Positions 28,616 to 37,799 of a DNA stretch of 64,000 nt are shown in pieces. The notes under the pieces were generated by a model, which was given only the letters and a program-made list of their open reading frames with translations, was not told where the DNA came from and did not search any database. The position numbers were made by a program, and so were the translations under genes. The DNA comes from Lusitaniella coriacea LEGE 07157 (GTDB lineage: Bacteria; Cyanobacteriota; Cyanobacteriia; Cyanobacteriales; Spirulinaceae): positions 1 through 64,000 of the forward strand of contig NZ_JADEWZ010000015.1 in NCBI RefSeq assembly GCF_015207425.1. Direction: 5' to 3'. The first letter of the stretch is position 1; every line of letters begins with the position of its first letter.

Positions 28616-30976
28616 ATGCCCGATCCTACAACCCTTCTACTTCTAACCTGTGCCAACTGCTTAAGCGCCAATGCCGATCCCGTTGATGTGGCAACCGATA
28701 CCTGCGTTGAAGCGCAATCCGACCATCGGCAGCAGAATATTAGCGCTAAACCCAGTAATTGTATCAGCCCGCCAGAAACGATCGCGCAAACCCCGGAAAT
28801 TGCCAATACAACCCCCATTACTCAAGCAGGAGACGCTCTCCAAGAAACATCGGTGAATTTTTCCAATCCAATGGTTCCCGGTATAAAAACGCAACTGCGC
28901 TTGGGCAATAGAGGAAAGGAAGTTCTTGCGCTACAAGAACAATTGAAACAACTCAACCATTACTCCGGCATCCTAGACGGCGTTTACGGGAAACTCACAC
29001 AATCTGCCGTGTCCCAATTCCAAAAAGCTCAAGGGTTGAAAGTTGATGGAATTGTGGGAGAAAGTACCCAAGAAAAACTCGCTGCCGTTGCAAAACAAAA
29101 GGGCATCCCAGAACCAAAAACCGTTCAAGAAACCGATCCTTTCATCACCTCAAACCCACTTCCCGAAGAAGAGAACTCCGAGAACGCACCACAGCTCAAA
29201 TCCAATAATATTAAACTCAATTCCTTAATGGGTTGGGTTGTTGTCTTGTCAGTGGGAATTGGATTTGTTGCCGCGATGAAAAAATTTGGCGCGTTGGAAC
29301 AGTGGCAATTGGAATGGCAAAACGCCGTTGCGGGAATGGACGATATTCCCTGCGAACTTGAGGAAGAGGAACGCGATCGTCCTTTCGATCGCCCTGTCAT
29401 GTTACAACAATCCTCCGCCCTCCCTAAAGCGATTACCTGGACGTTGATCGGTCTTGCGCTGTTTGGCATTACTTGGGCATCCATCGCCAAAATCGAACAG
29501 GTGATTCCCGCAGAGGGACAGCTTAAACCCCAAGGAACCGTTAAGGAACTGCAAGCGCCCGTTCGCGGCGTAGTCAAAGAAGTCCACGTTGAAGACGGAC
29601 AGCGCGTTAAGGCGGGAGAACCGTTGATTAGTTTTGACCCCAAAGCAGTAGAGGCGGAACTGGAGTCTTTGAAAACGATTCGCACGGCGCTAGAGGCAGA
29701 AAATCAGTTCTATAGCACGCTGACTTCTGCTTCGACTTCCCCCAATGCAGCACAGGCGGAACTCAGTCGCCTCAAACTGTCTTCAGAAGTGTCTCTCCTC
29801 GCCCAAAATCGCACGGCGTTGATGGCAGAAAACGAACTGCTGCGAACGCAACTCAATGGCGGTATCGGGACAAAGTTGGATGGGGACGAACGGGCGTGGT
29901 TGAGGGTGGCGAATGCGGAATCCCAATCCCGCAGACAAATTGCGACATCAAATCTGTCTCAAGCTGAACAAGAACTGCGGAAAAATCAAGCAAAACTGAC
30001 CGATGCGAGGGCGCGTTTGGCGACAGATCGAACGATCCTGCAAGAACTCGCTTCCCGCAACCAACTTGCTGTGACTAATGCGAAAGATAGTCTGGCTATT
30101 GAGAAGAAGATTTTATCGCGAATGGAACCGCTTGTCACTGAGGGCGCGATCGCGCGGGTTCAATACGATCGTCAATTGCAAGAGGTCACCCAACGCTCGA
30201 AAGGACTTTTGGACGAAAATAGCCAAAGTCAAATTCAATACGATCGTCAACAGCAAGAAGTTCGAAGTCGTAGGGCTGAAATCGCCCAATTGATTGCCGA
30301 ACAACGGCGTTTGCAACACGAGCGCGATCGCAATCGTTCGACCTTGAATAATACCACCGCGATCGGACAAAAAGATGTTTTAGATCGCATTGCCGCGAAC
30401 AAGAAACAAGTTGCAGAAATTGACAGTCAATTAGACAAAATCGTTCTCGAAAATAAGAAGCGTCTCGCAGAAGTTGACAGTCAATTGAGTCAAGCCGAAC
30501 TCAACTTTAAATATCAAGAATTACGCGCTCCCGTTGCCGGAACAGTTTTCGATCTCAAAGCAAAAAATGCTGGTTTTGTCTCCGAACCCAGTCAAGTTTT
30601 ACTCACAATTGTTCCCGATGATAACTTAATCGCTGAAGTATTCATTCCCAACAAAGATATTGGTTTTGTCAAGGAAGATATGAAAGCAAACATCCGCATT
30701 GAATCGTTCCCCTTTAGCGAATTTGGAGAAATAGAAGGTGAAGTCGTTTCTGTCGGTTCCGATGCCCTTCCTCCCGATGAGGTTCATCCCTTCTACCGCT
30801 TCCCTGCCAAGGTGAAATTGAACGCACAAGACTTAAAAATTCGCGAAAGAAACATTCCCTTACAATCTGGGATGGCAGTTGATGTCAACATTAAACTTCG
30901 AGAAGATCGGCGAGTTATTGGTTTGTTCACCGAGTTATTTACCAAGAAAATTGAAAGTCTTGAAAAGGTGAGGTAA
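28616..30976 (+). CDS. HlyD-family adaptor with peptidoglycan-binding domain
   Basis: The 786-residue membrane-fusion protein of the secretion system joins the ABC exporter to the outer-membrane channel. A PG_binding_1 domain lies at about 93-160 (LRLGNRGKEVLALQEQLKQL ... GILDGVYGKLTQSAVSQFQK). Two membrane helices follow (about 203-221 and 272-292). Then come the HlyD barrel/lipoyl halves (about 300-350 and 640-770; RAPVAGTVFDLKAKNAGFV) around a long coiled coil (about 350-640, many Gln/Glu/Lys/Arg). Ordinary HlyD has one helix; the extra helix lets the peptidoglycan domain sit in the periplasm. The first 20 residues (LLLLTCANCLSANA) resemble a weak signal sequence. Same strand as the exporter. 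Confidence 0.9.
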   Translation: MPDPTTLLLLTCANCLSANADPVDVATDTCVEAQSDHRQQNISAKPSNCISPPETIAQTPEIANTTPITQAGDALQETSVNFSNPMVPGIKTQLRLGNRGKEVLALQEQLKQLNHYSGILDGVYGKLTQSAVSQFQKAQGLKVDGIVGESTQEKLAAVAKQKGIPEPKTVQETDPFITSNPLPEEENSENAPQLKSNNIKLNSLMGWVVVLSVGIGFVAAMKKFGALEQWQLEWQNAVAGMDDIPCELEEEERDRPFDRPVMLQQSSALPKAITWTLIGLALFGITWASIAKIEQVIPAEGQLKPQGTVKELQAPVRGVVKEVHVEDGQRVKAGEPLISFDPKAVEAELESLKTIRTALEAENQFYSTLTSASTSPNAAQAELSRLKLSSEVSLLAQNRTALMAENELLRTQLNGGIGTKLDGDERAWLRVANAESQSRRQIATSNLSQAEQELRKNQAKLTDARARLATDRTILQELASRNQLAVTNAKDSLAIEKKILSRMEPLVTEGAIARVQYDRQLQEVTQRSKGLLDENSQSQIQYDRQQQEVRSRRAEIAQLIAEQRRLQHERDRNRSTLNNTTAIGQKDVLDRIAANKKQVAEIDSQLDKIVLENKKRLAEVDSQLSQAELNFKYQELRAPVAGTVFDLKAKNAGFVSEPSQVLLTIVPDDNLIAEVFIPNKDIGFVKEDMKANIRIESFPFSEFGEIEGEVVSVGSDALPPDEVHPFYRFPAKVKLNAQDLKIRERNIPLQSGMAVDVNIKLREDRRVIGLFTELFTKKIESLEKVR

Positions 30977-31110
30977 TCGATTTTAGTATGTTGGGTTGAA
31001 TGCAATGAAACCCAACAGAAGCAGAACTCAAAAGTCCTTTTGTTGGGTTTCGCTCTCGCTCAACACCAACCTACAGAAGCACGTCATTTCTCAGTTGAGA
31101 GCAAGATTCC

Positions 31111-31178
31111 GGTGGGTTACGACGAATAAAAAGATCGACGAAGAGATCTTTACCAAATTGCCAACTAACCCACCCTAC
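31111..31178. repeat. 68-bp dispersed element, copy A
   Basis: The segment starts GGTGGGTTACGACGAATAAA and ends TAACCCACCCTAC, so its ends are inverted repeats. Its reverse complement matches 61130-61197, also 68 bp, within the suf operon. It lies in the 397-bp gap 30977-31373, which also carries a GTTGGGTTT...AACCCAAC-type repeat and a GTGTCACCGC string but no gene. Confidence 0.7.
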
Positions 31179-31373
31179 AAAATCTCAAACACGGAGAGAG
31201 ATTTATATCGAGTTTTTCTCCGTGTCACCGCATCACCCCCTCACCGCATCTTCCCAAGGGGGGGCGAGTCCCCCAGACCAGAATTTGGGTTTTGAGCCGA
31301 AAATTATTCTGGGGTTGTTTCTATCTCAAGACCAAGAACTCAATAAAAAGTCATACAAAAAAGAGGAAAAACA

Positions 31374-34148
31374 ATGCCAACAATTACAGTTCTCAACAAT
31401 AACGATAGCGGAATCGGTTCCTTGCGCTGGGCGATCGCGACAGCAAATTCCGGCGACACCATTCAATTCGATTCAGGCCTTGCCAACCAAAGTATTACCC
31501 TCACAAGCGGTCAACTGACCGTTGATAAAAACCTAACCATCGACGGCGCGAGTGCATCGGGGGTGAGTGTTAGTGGAAATAATAGCTCCCGCGCGATCGA
31601 CGTTCAAGGCAGTAACTTAAACGTCACCCTACGCAACTTTGCCATCACCAACGGCAGAACCAGTGGAATCGGCGTAGACGGGTCTGGTGCGGGAGTTCGT
31701 ACCGCCGACGATACCACCTTAACCATCGAAAATATGACCCTGAGCAATAACTCCGCCAACGGCAATGGGGGCGGCGGATTGTACGTGGGCAATCGCAGCA
31801 ACACCAATGTCATTAATAGCAACTTCCAAAGCAACAGTACCGCAGGGATTGAAGCCTCTGGTGAAGTGGGAGAACGCGGTGGGGGCGCGATCGCGACAGA
31901 AAGTTTTAGTACCCTTACCGTAAGCGGCAGCACCTTCAACGGCAACACAGGCATCAATGGCGGCGGAATTAACACCGTTCTCAGCACCCTCACCGTCACG
32001 GGTTCCACCTTCACCAACAACGACACTAGGGCAGGAGGGGCTTTTGGGCCCGATACCAGGGGGTACGGCGGAGCAATCTATGCCGACGGGGGAAATCCCA
32101 ACACCACCGACACCCTCACCATCCAAAACAGCCGCTTTGACGGCAATACCGGCGCGGGACAAGGGGGCGGAGTCTTCCTCTATGCCTACAATAGTGGCAA
32201 CGATGCCGCCGTTGTTGAAAACAGCACGATTATCAATAGCAATGTCGTTCAAGATACCAGAGGCGATGCCCTCGGCGGCGGGTTGCGCATGGGCGGTGGC
32301 GGAAGTTTAACCCTCACCAATACCACCGTTGCCAATAACCGCGCCCTCTCCCAAGGGGGTGGATTGTGGGTGGGAGAAGGTTCTCCCGTAACGATGAGCA
32401 ACAGCACCTTTTACGGCAACCGCGCCGAATCTCTCGATGGCAATAGCGGGTTAGGGGGTGCGATGCTTCTCGCCAATAATCCCTCAACCACAATTACCGA
32501 CAGCACGATTGCCAACAACTACGCCGGGTTCCAAGGCGGCGCATTTTGGGGCGGCGGTTCTGCAACCACCCTTACCGATACCCTCGTTGCCTCGAACTTT
32601 GCCAACAACGGAGGCAATTCCTGGAATATTTTCCATAACACGGGAACTACCTATAACGGTACGGGCAATGTTGAGTACAATCCCTTCAATGGCAGCGATA
32701 CAAAAGTTGTTTCCGGCGTAGCTGTTGCCGACCCTCAATTAGGTGGTTTCGTCGATAACGGTACGGCAGTTCAAAACCCTCCCACCATTGGAAATGCGGC
32801 CGTAACCGCAGGGGCAAGTGCTTCCGGGGGATCTGCACCCACGCCACCCCTCGCACCGGGAACTTTAATGGCTACTGCGGTGAGCGACACCGAAATTAGC
32901 CTTTCCTGGCAGGATAATAGCGACAACGAAACGGGATTCACCATCGAACGATCGCGCGACAATACAAATTGGGCTTCTGTTGCAACAACCAACTCCAATG
33001 CAACCACCTACACCGATGACGGATTAACCGCCAACACCCAATACTATTACCGCATTCGAGCTACCAACGGGGTGGGCGACTCCGGAACAATTGCGACAGA
33101 TGCCCTCACTTCTAATACGGGAACTCCTGGGACACCTGGAACCCCTGGAACTCCTGGAAACGACAATCCGGCACTCATCCAAAACACCAACGATATCTTT
33201 GCCCTCCAAGGCAGCGCCCAACAACTCCTCTTCACCCTTCAAGGGGCGAATACTCAAGGCGTTCATGAAGTGGGTGCATTTGTGGTTGAGGATGACAGGG
33301 GAACCGTGAATGGCGTTGCCCCAGGGGAACCCGGTTACCTGCAAGCCGCCCTCAGCAATAGCCAGACAGTCTTTTCTGCCCTCCCGCAAATTTTTCCCGA
33401 CCTCCGTACCACGCGCCAAATGGGTTTTAATCCCGGTGACAAACTGGGCTTTTTCCTCGTACAAAATGGTACCCGCGATCGCGCGATCGCGGACATTGCT
33501 GCCGGAGGCACCCCCAACAACATCTTCTTCGCCACCCCCGAAGCCAACGCCGGAGGCACCAATTACCTCGAAGCATCCGACCTCGGTGACAACGCCTTTC
33601 GTCTCAACTGGAACAACCTCTTAAACGAATCCGGCAGCTTAGAAATGACCGTGCAACTCAGCGATGCGTCCCCCACCGTCGGAACCACCTTCCAAGGAGG
33701 CTACGAAGCGGAAATTATCGACTTAACCCAGGTTGCCGGAACCGTCCCCGCTCAATTCTCCATCAGCAGCGATGCTGCCTATAACAACTCTGTCGGCTTC
33801 TACGCCATCGACGACCCCACCGGACGTGTTGGAACCCTCAACCCCGGCGATACGGGCTATGCAGAAGCCGCGATCGAGCGGCGAGTGGATGTCGAAGGAG
33901 GGTTATCCGGTGGCAACCTCTTTGCACCCTTCCTGATCGCTAACAGCACTCCCGATAGTTTCCTCGCCCAAAACCCCCAAAACCAAGCGGGTTCGAGTCC
34001 AATCGCCTACTTCGCTTATCAAGGGGCAAATCCCGACAACATCGACCACGTTCGCCTGGTTGGGGACAATACCTTCGCATTTGAAGATATCTACGGCGGC
34101 GGTGATTTAGATTACAACGATGCAGTCGTTCAAGTGAATTTCGCTTAA
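31374..34148 (+). CDS. Large exported protein: beta-helix, FnIII, DUF4114
   Basis: The 924-residue protein has no Sec signal. Residues 1-480 form a right-handed beta-helix/CSLREA-like region rich in Asn, Gly, Ser and Thr (TITVLNNNDSGIGSLRWAIATAN, then repeats such as GGGLYVGNRSNTNVINSNF). A fibronectin III domain spans about 492-580 (LSWQDNSDNETGFTIERS). A (Gly-Thr-Pro)n linker lies near 585. Two DUF4114 domains follow (about 625-780 and 785-924), the second ending in FEDIYGGGDLDYNDAVVQV. DUF4114 is common at the C-terminus of cyanobacterial extracellular proteins with Ca-binding folds. It has AAGAGG upstream and lies 397 bp after the HlyD gene, so it is a likely substrate of the same secretion system. 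No RTX nonapeptides are seen. Confidence 0.87.
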   Translation: MPTITVLNNNDSGIGSLRWAIATANSGDTIQFDSGLANQSITLTSGQLTVDKNLTIDGASASGVSVSGNNSSRAIDVQGSNLNVTLRNFAITNGRTSGIGVDGSGAGVRTADDTTLTIENMTLSNNSANGNGGGGLYVGNRSNTNVINSNFQSNSTAGIEASGEVGERGGGAIATESFSTLTVSGSTFNGNTGINGGGINTVLSTLTVTGSTFTNNDTRAGGAFGPDTRGYGGAIYADGGNPNTTDTLTIQNSRFDGNTGAGQGGGVFLYAYNSGNDAAVVENSTIINSNVVQDTRGDALGGGLRMGGGGSLTLTNTTVANNRALSQGGGLWVGEGSPVTMSNSTFYGNRAESLDGNSGLGGAMLLANNPSTTITDSTIANNYAGFQGGAFWGGGSATTLTDTLVASNFANNGGNSWNIFHNTGTTYNGTGNVEYNPFNGSDTKVVSGVAVADPQLGGFVDNGTAVQNPPTIGNAAVTAGASASGGSAPTPPLAPGTLMATAVSDTEISLSWQDNSDNETGFTIERSRDNTNWASVATTNSNATTYTDDGLTANTQYYYRIRATNGVGDSGTIATDALTSNTGTPGTPGTPGTPGNDNPALIQNTNDIFALQGSAQQLLFTLQGANTQGVHEVGAFVVEDDRGTVNGVAPGEPGYLQAALSNSQTVFSALPQIFPDLRTTRQMGFNPGDKLGFFLVQNGTRDRAIADIAAGGTPNNIFFATPEANAGGTNYLEASDLGDNAFRLNWNNLLNESGSLEMTVQLSDASPTVGTTFQGGYEAEIIDLTQVAGTVPAQFSISSDAAYNNSVGFYAIDDPTGRVGTLNPGDTGYAEAAIERRVDVEGGLSGGNLFAPFLIANSTPDSFLAQNPQNQAGSSPIAYFAYQGANPDNIDHVRLVGDNTFAFEDIYGGGDLDYNDAVVQVNFA

Positions 34149-34164
34149 TCGACCAGAAAGGCAT

Positions 34165-34246
34165 AGGACATCGCGTAGGGCGATCAACGCCCACCAGCTA
34201 TAGGTTATGGCTTGTAAGATCGTGTACTCTTAACTGTGTAGCGCTA
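34165..34246 (-). repeat. Dispersed element, copy B (inverted copy of 12508-12590)
   Basis: The reverse complement matches 12508-12590 in sequence and length. It lies directly after the beta-helix gene stop. Farther right, GGCGGGCATTGCCCGCC (34263-34279) is a hairpin and 34303-34325 is the GCGCAATGCTTGCGC repeat. Confidence 0.65.
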
Positions 34247-34439
34247 TGCGGAACGACTTTAGGGCGGGCATTGCCCGCCAAACAAAAACAACTTCCCCTC
34301 TCCGGGCGCAATGCTTGCGCCCCTACACCCTATTCTCCCAGGCTCATTGTTGCAAATCTCCGATCCAATCTCTCGCTGTTTCGCATTTTTTAGCAAGCAC
34401 CTGCGTATGTGTCGGGTCTTTAGTCCAATTTAATTCTGG

Positions 34440-34640
34440 AAAACTAGATATGATAAGGGTTTGGAGCGTTTTGAGGGAGGTTGAGGTGCTTGCAAAAGCT
34501 TAAAAGCCAGAGTAGGTAAGCAATGTAGCGACTCAAATATTTGGTCAAAAGGGGTTTTTGGGCTAGAATTAACTCAGTTGCTTGGGGTGCTTGCAAAGTC
34601 GTCTCAGAGCGCTTGCCTGGTAAGGCTTTCAGACCCCGCA
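34440..34640 (+). other. Leader of CRISPR array 2
   Basis: This non-coding stretch lies immediately before the first repeat. GGTGCTTGCAAA occurs at 34485-34496 and at 34586-34597. The direction fits the degenerate last repeat at the far end of the array. No cas gene flanks it. Confidence 0.6.
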
Positions 34641-35463
34641 GTGCGATCACCTTAGATGCCGTAAGGCGTTGATCACCTCTCAGTGATTGACCTGACAGCT
34701 TTCCTTAAGAGAACCGTGCGATCACCTTAGATGCCGTAAGGCGTTGATCACACTAGGGTAAATAGTAAAGTGAACATCTGACAGTAGTGCGATCACCTTA
34801 GATGCCGTAAGGCGTTGATCACTTTACTCCCAAACACCTGCGGCTCTTCCTACGAAGGGTGTGCGATCACCTTAGATGCCGTAAGGCGTTGATCACACTA
34901 TGGGCTGTGGTACAACCTCGGTACGGTGGTTCGTGCGATCACCTTAGATGCCGTAAGGCGTTGATCACTTTGTTCGTTACGATCACCTGCCGCGGCTTCC
35001 GTGTGCGATCACCTTAGATGCCGTAAGGCGTTGATCACGGAGACTTTGCAATGACGAGCAATTTCGCGATCGCTGTGCGATCACCTTAGATGCCGTAAGG
35101 CGTTGATCACTACTTCTGCAAGTGAAAATCGGCTCAACCCTCGAGTGCGATCACCTTAGATGCCGTAAGGCGTTGATCACTGATTACAGGGGTAAGACTC
35201 CGTGCTTTGAACGATGTGCGATCACCTTAGATGCCGTAAGGCGTTGATCACGAAGTCGGATCGATTTTCTAACGGGGTGCTGGAGGTGCGATCACCTTAG
35301 ATGCCGTAAGGCGTTGATCACCTTATATTTTGCGCCGTGGGCGTTGAGCGATTGGAGTGCGATCACCTTAGATGCCGTAAGGCGTTGATCACTCACCCCA
35401 TCTTGCCGCACGCAAAGAGAAGTCACGGTACGATAACCTTAGATACCGTAAGGCGTTGATCGC
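34641..35463 (+). CRISPR. CRISPR array 2: 12 repeats, 11 spacers
   Basis: Twelve 36-bp repeats begin at 34641, 34716, 34787, 34861, 34933, 35003, 35075, 35145, 35216, 35286, 35357 and 35428; spacers are 34-39 bp. Each starts GTGCGATCACC and ends GGCGTTGATCAC, so the ends GTGATC/GATCAC pair. The last repeat (35428-35463) differs at several positions (GTACGATAACC, ATACCG, GATCGC) and marks the trailer. Its sequence is unrelated to array 1, so the two would need different processing machinery. No cas gene lies within the window. Confidence 0.97.
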
Positions 35464-35703
35464 TGTAAACCCTTCGTTCTCACTAATTAAGAATTGCCTT
35501 CAGCAACTTGATATATTAAGCTAAAACACATCCAAATTGGGTATCGGGCGCACTGAGTCAAAGCCGTCAATCCGTCACCCCGTTTCCCCAATTGGTAATT
35601 GGTAATTGCGAATTGTGAATTGTAACCATGTCAGCCTCAGTCACAATTTAAATGCCTAGCAGCTTACCTGGATCGCAAAAAATGCCACAATAGACTTCAA
35701 TAA

Positions 35704-37005
35704 ATGTTAATAACAATTACAGAATGGGTATTAATTGTTTTACTCGTACTGATCGCGATCGTTTTCATTGGTTTTTATCTGCGAGGCGCATTTCGCGATC
35801 GCGTTCGATACGAAGTTAAAAACGCACCTTCCCCAGACGATCCTTACTTTCCCTATATTTTAGCGAGTACGACTAATTCTTTTGTCACGAAGGCATTTAT
35901 CTCGGATTTCTGGAACGAACCCAGTCAAATTCAACAAGCAAGAATCGACGCGATCGCTCAAGCGCAACACACGATTAACTTTGAAACCTTTTTCATGACT
36001 CCCGGCAAACGAGCCGATGATTTTGCCGCCGCGATCGCGGAACGAGCTGCTGACGGTGTTAAAGTCCGCTTAATCGTCGATTGTTATGGCACTAAAGATA
36101 TACCCAAACAATATTGGCAGCGCCTGCAAAAAGTTGGAGTAAAAATATCTTTTTTCAATTCTTTTAAATGGAAAGCGCCACTAGATTATGCAGGACGAAC
36201 GCATCGTAAAGTATTAATCGTTGATAGTCAGTTTGCCTTAATCGGCGGTGCGGGGATTTCCGATCTTTGGGATGGGAAAGAAAAAGAGGATGATACCCAG
36301 CCTTGGTTAGATGTGGAACTTCGTTTGGAAGGAGACGCGATCGGTATTTTGGAAGGAATCTTTTCTCAGCATTGGACTTTCGACGATCGAACCGCAGATT
36401 TCGCGCGATCGAAATTTGAAAAAATTGACGACAACTGCGAAAAACAACACCACTTAACAATTATTGTTCCGGGAGTTAACCCTAAAATTCGCTTTTCCCC
36501 CATTCAAACTTTTAAATACAACAATATTATTTTTGCGAAAAAACGAATTTGGTTAGCAAGTCCTTATTTTTTGCCCGACCGTCACTCGATAGACTTATTA
36601 GTAGCCGCGAAACAAAGAGGGGTAGACGTGCGGATTTTGACTACCAGCAAACGTAGCGATAAAAAACCCGTTTACTACGCTTCCTACGAGCATAACGGCA
36701 AGTTGCTTAAAGGAGGAGTAGAAGTTCATGAATTCGAGCCAAGCATGACTCATGCAAAAATGCTCTTAATCGACGATCTTTGGGTCACAACTGGCAGTGC
36801 AAACTTCGATCCTCGCAGTTTAATTCATAATGAAGAGCTGGATATTTGCACCTCGCAGCCCGATATCGTTCAAGCCATTAAAGATACCTTTGAAAAAGGT
36901 TTTGCACAAAGTAAAAGTATTACCTATAAAGAATGGAAACAGCGTTCTTTATTTAAACATCGGATATTAGGAAATATCGTCAAGTTTTTCCAGTGGCAAT
37001 TGTAA
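35704..37005 (+). CDS. Phospholipase D-like / cardiolipin synthase-type protein
   Basis: The 433-residue protein has one N-terminal membrane helix (EWVLIVLLVLIAIVFIGFYL) and two HKD motifs: HRKVLIVDSQFALIGG and HAKMLLIDDLWVTTGSANFD. Together they form one phosphodiesterase active site. Family members join two phosphatidylglycerols to make cardiolipin or transfer phosphatidyl groups at the plasma membrane. Cyanobacteria hold little cardiolipin, so the true substrate is uncertain. A weak hairpin (CTCCC/GGGAG, 37013-37030) followed by TTTT lies after the stop. Confidence 0.85.
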   Translation: MLITITEWVLIVLLVLIAIVFIGFYLRGAFRDRVRYEVKNAPSPDDPYFPYILASTTNSFVTKAFISDFWNEPSQIQQARIDAIAQAQHTINFETFFMTPGKRADDFAAAIAERAADGVKVRLIVDCYGTKDIPKQYWQRLQKVGVKISFFNSFKWKAPLDYAGRTHRKVLIVDSQFALIGGAGISDLWDGKEKEDDTQPWLDVELRLEGDAIGILEGIFSQHWTFDDRTADFARSKFEKIDDNCEKQHHLTIIVPGVNPKIRFSPIQTFKYNNIIFAKKRIWLASPYFLPDRHSIDLLVAAKQRGVDVRILTTSKRSDKKPVYYASYEHNGKLLKGGVEVHEFEPSMTHAKMLLIDDLWVTTGSANFDPRSLIHNEELDICTSQPDIVQAIKDTFEKGFAQSKSITYKEWKQRSLFKHRILGNIVKFFQWQL

Positions 37006-37045
37006 AATTAAACTCCCCCAATTAAGGGAGAGCTTTTAATACAAA

Positions 37046-37369
37046 CTAGGACGCGAGGGCAACCTCAACCATTTGTTGCAACTCGCCGCTTTGGTACAGT
37101 TCGATGGCAATATCCGACCCTCCAACAAACTCCCCATTGATATAAATTTGGGGAATAGTGGGCCAGTTGGAATATTCCTTAATCCCTTGGCGAATATCGG
37201 GGTCTGAGAGGATATCGAAGGTTTCGTAAGGAACGCCAAGAGTATCGATAATGCGGACAACATTGTTGGAAAAACCGCACTGGGGCATGAGTTTATTGCC
37301 CTTCATGAAAACAACAATCTTATTGCTGTTAATCAGGGTTTCAATTCGTTCTTTAACTTCTGGTGTCAT
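37046..37369 (-). CDS. grxD: Monothiol glutaredoxin (Grx4/GrxD type)
   Basis: The 107-residue protein has the CGFS active site (Cys31 in MPQCGFS), the cis-Pro loop WPTIPQIYINGEFVGG and a glutathione-binding C-terminus. CGFS glutaredoxins bind a [2Fe-2S] cluster between two monomers and glutathione, or with BolA, and act in Fe-S delivery and iron sensing. The bolA gene lies 60 bp upstream on the same strand, a classic pair. Confidence 0.95.
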   Translation of the reverse strand: MTPEVKERIETLINSNKIVVFMKGNKLMPQCGFSNNVVRIIDTLGVPYETFDILSDPDIRQGIKEYSNWPTIPQIYINGEFVGGSDIAIELYQSGELQQMVEVALAS

Positions 37370-37429
37370 TGTTCGTATTTAAAATCCTAGGGTGAATTGA
37401 GTCGTTCGATTGGAGGCGGAATTGGCAGG

Positions 37430-37681
37430 CTAACCCGCTTTATTCCAAGTCTCAGGAGTGTAGGTTTTCAATGCTAGGGCATGAATTGCCTCAGAAGCCA
37501 TTGCATCCTTAAGAGATTCATAGACCATCTGGTGCTGTTTAACTCTGGTTTTGCCAGCAAACTCGGAAGAGACAACAATCGCCTCTAGATGATCTCCGCC
37601 GCCAGTTAAGTCCGAAACTCGAACCTGTGCGTCGGGTAATTTCGCTTTAATCATTGCTTCAACCTGTTGTAGGCTAACCAT
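37430..37681 (-). CDS. bolA: BolA-family protein
   Basis: The 83-residue protein has the BolA fold: [51 protein letters not shown], then [12 protein letters not shown]. The conserved His of the KQHQ region is a cluster ligand in Grx4-BolA heterodimers. It is encoded just upstream of the CGFS glutaredoxin and probably shares its transcript. Confidence 0.95.
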   Translation of the reverse strand: MVSLQQVEAMIKAKLPDAQVRVSDLTGGGDHLEAIVVSSEFAGKTRVKQHQMVYESLKDAMASEAIHALALKTYTPETWNKAG

Positions 37682-37799
37682 AAATCGTTCTTATTCTCCC
37701 TGTTCTCAAGTATCCACTACCGGGACGCACGTGCGATTGAAAGCAAATCCGTCTCAAGACCGCGCGTTCCTAAAAGTATTGTATCGAGTTGGGTCGCTT

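Noticed and set aside
31111-31178. 68-bp segment as a cis-regulatory RNA for the beta-helix gene
   Set aside because: The same element occurs inverted in the unrelated suf operon, so it is a dispersed repeat.
31719-32252. Minus-strand frame of 177 codons in the beta-helix gene
   Set aside because: Shadow of a repeat-rich Gly/Asn/Thr coding region.
34149-35703. cas genes beside CRISPR array 2
   Set aside because: Flanking genes are a beta-helix protein and a phospholipase D-like protein; nothing resembles Cas proteins.
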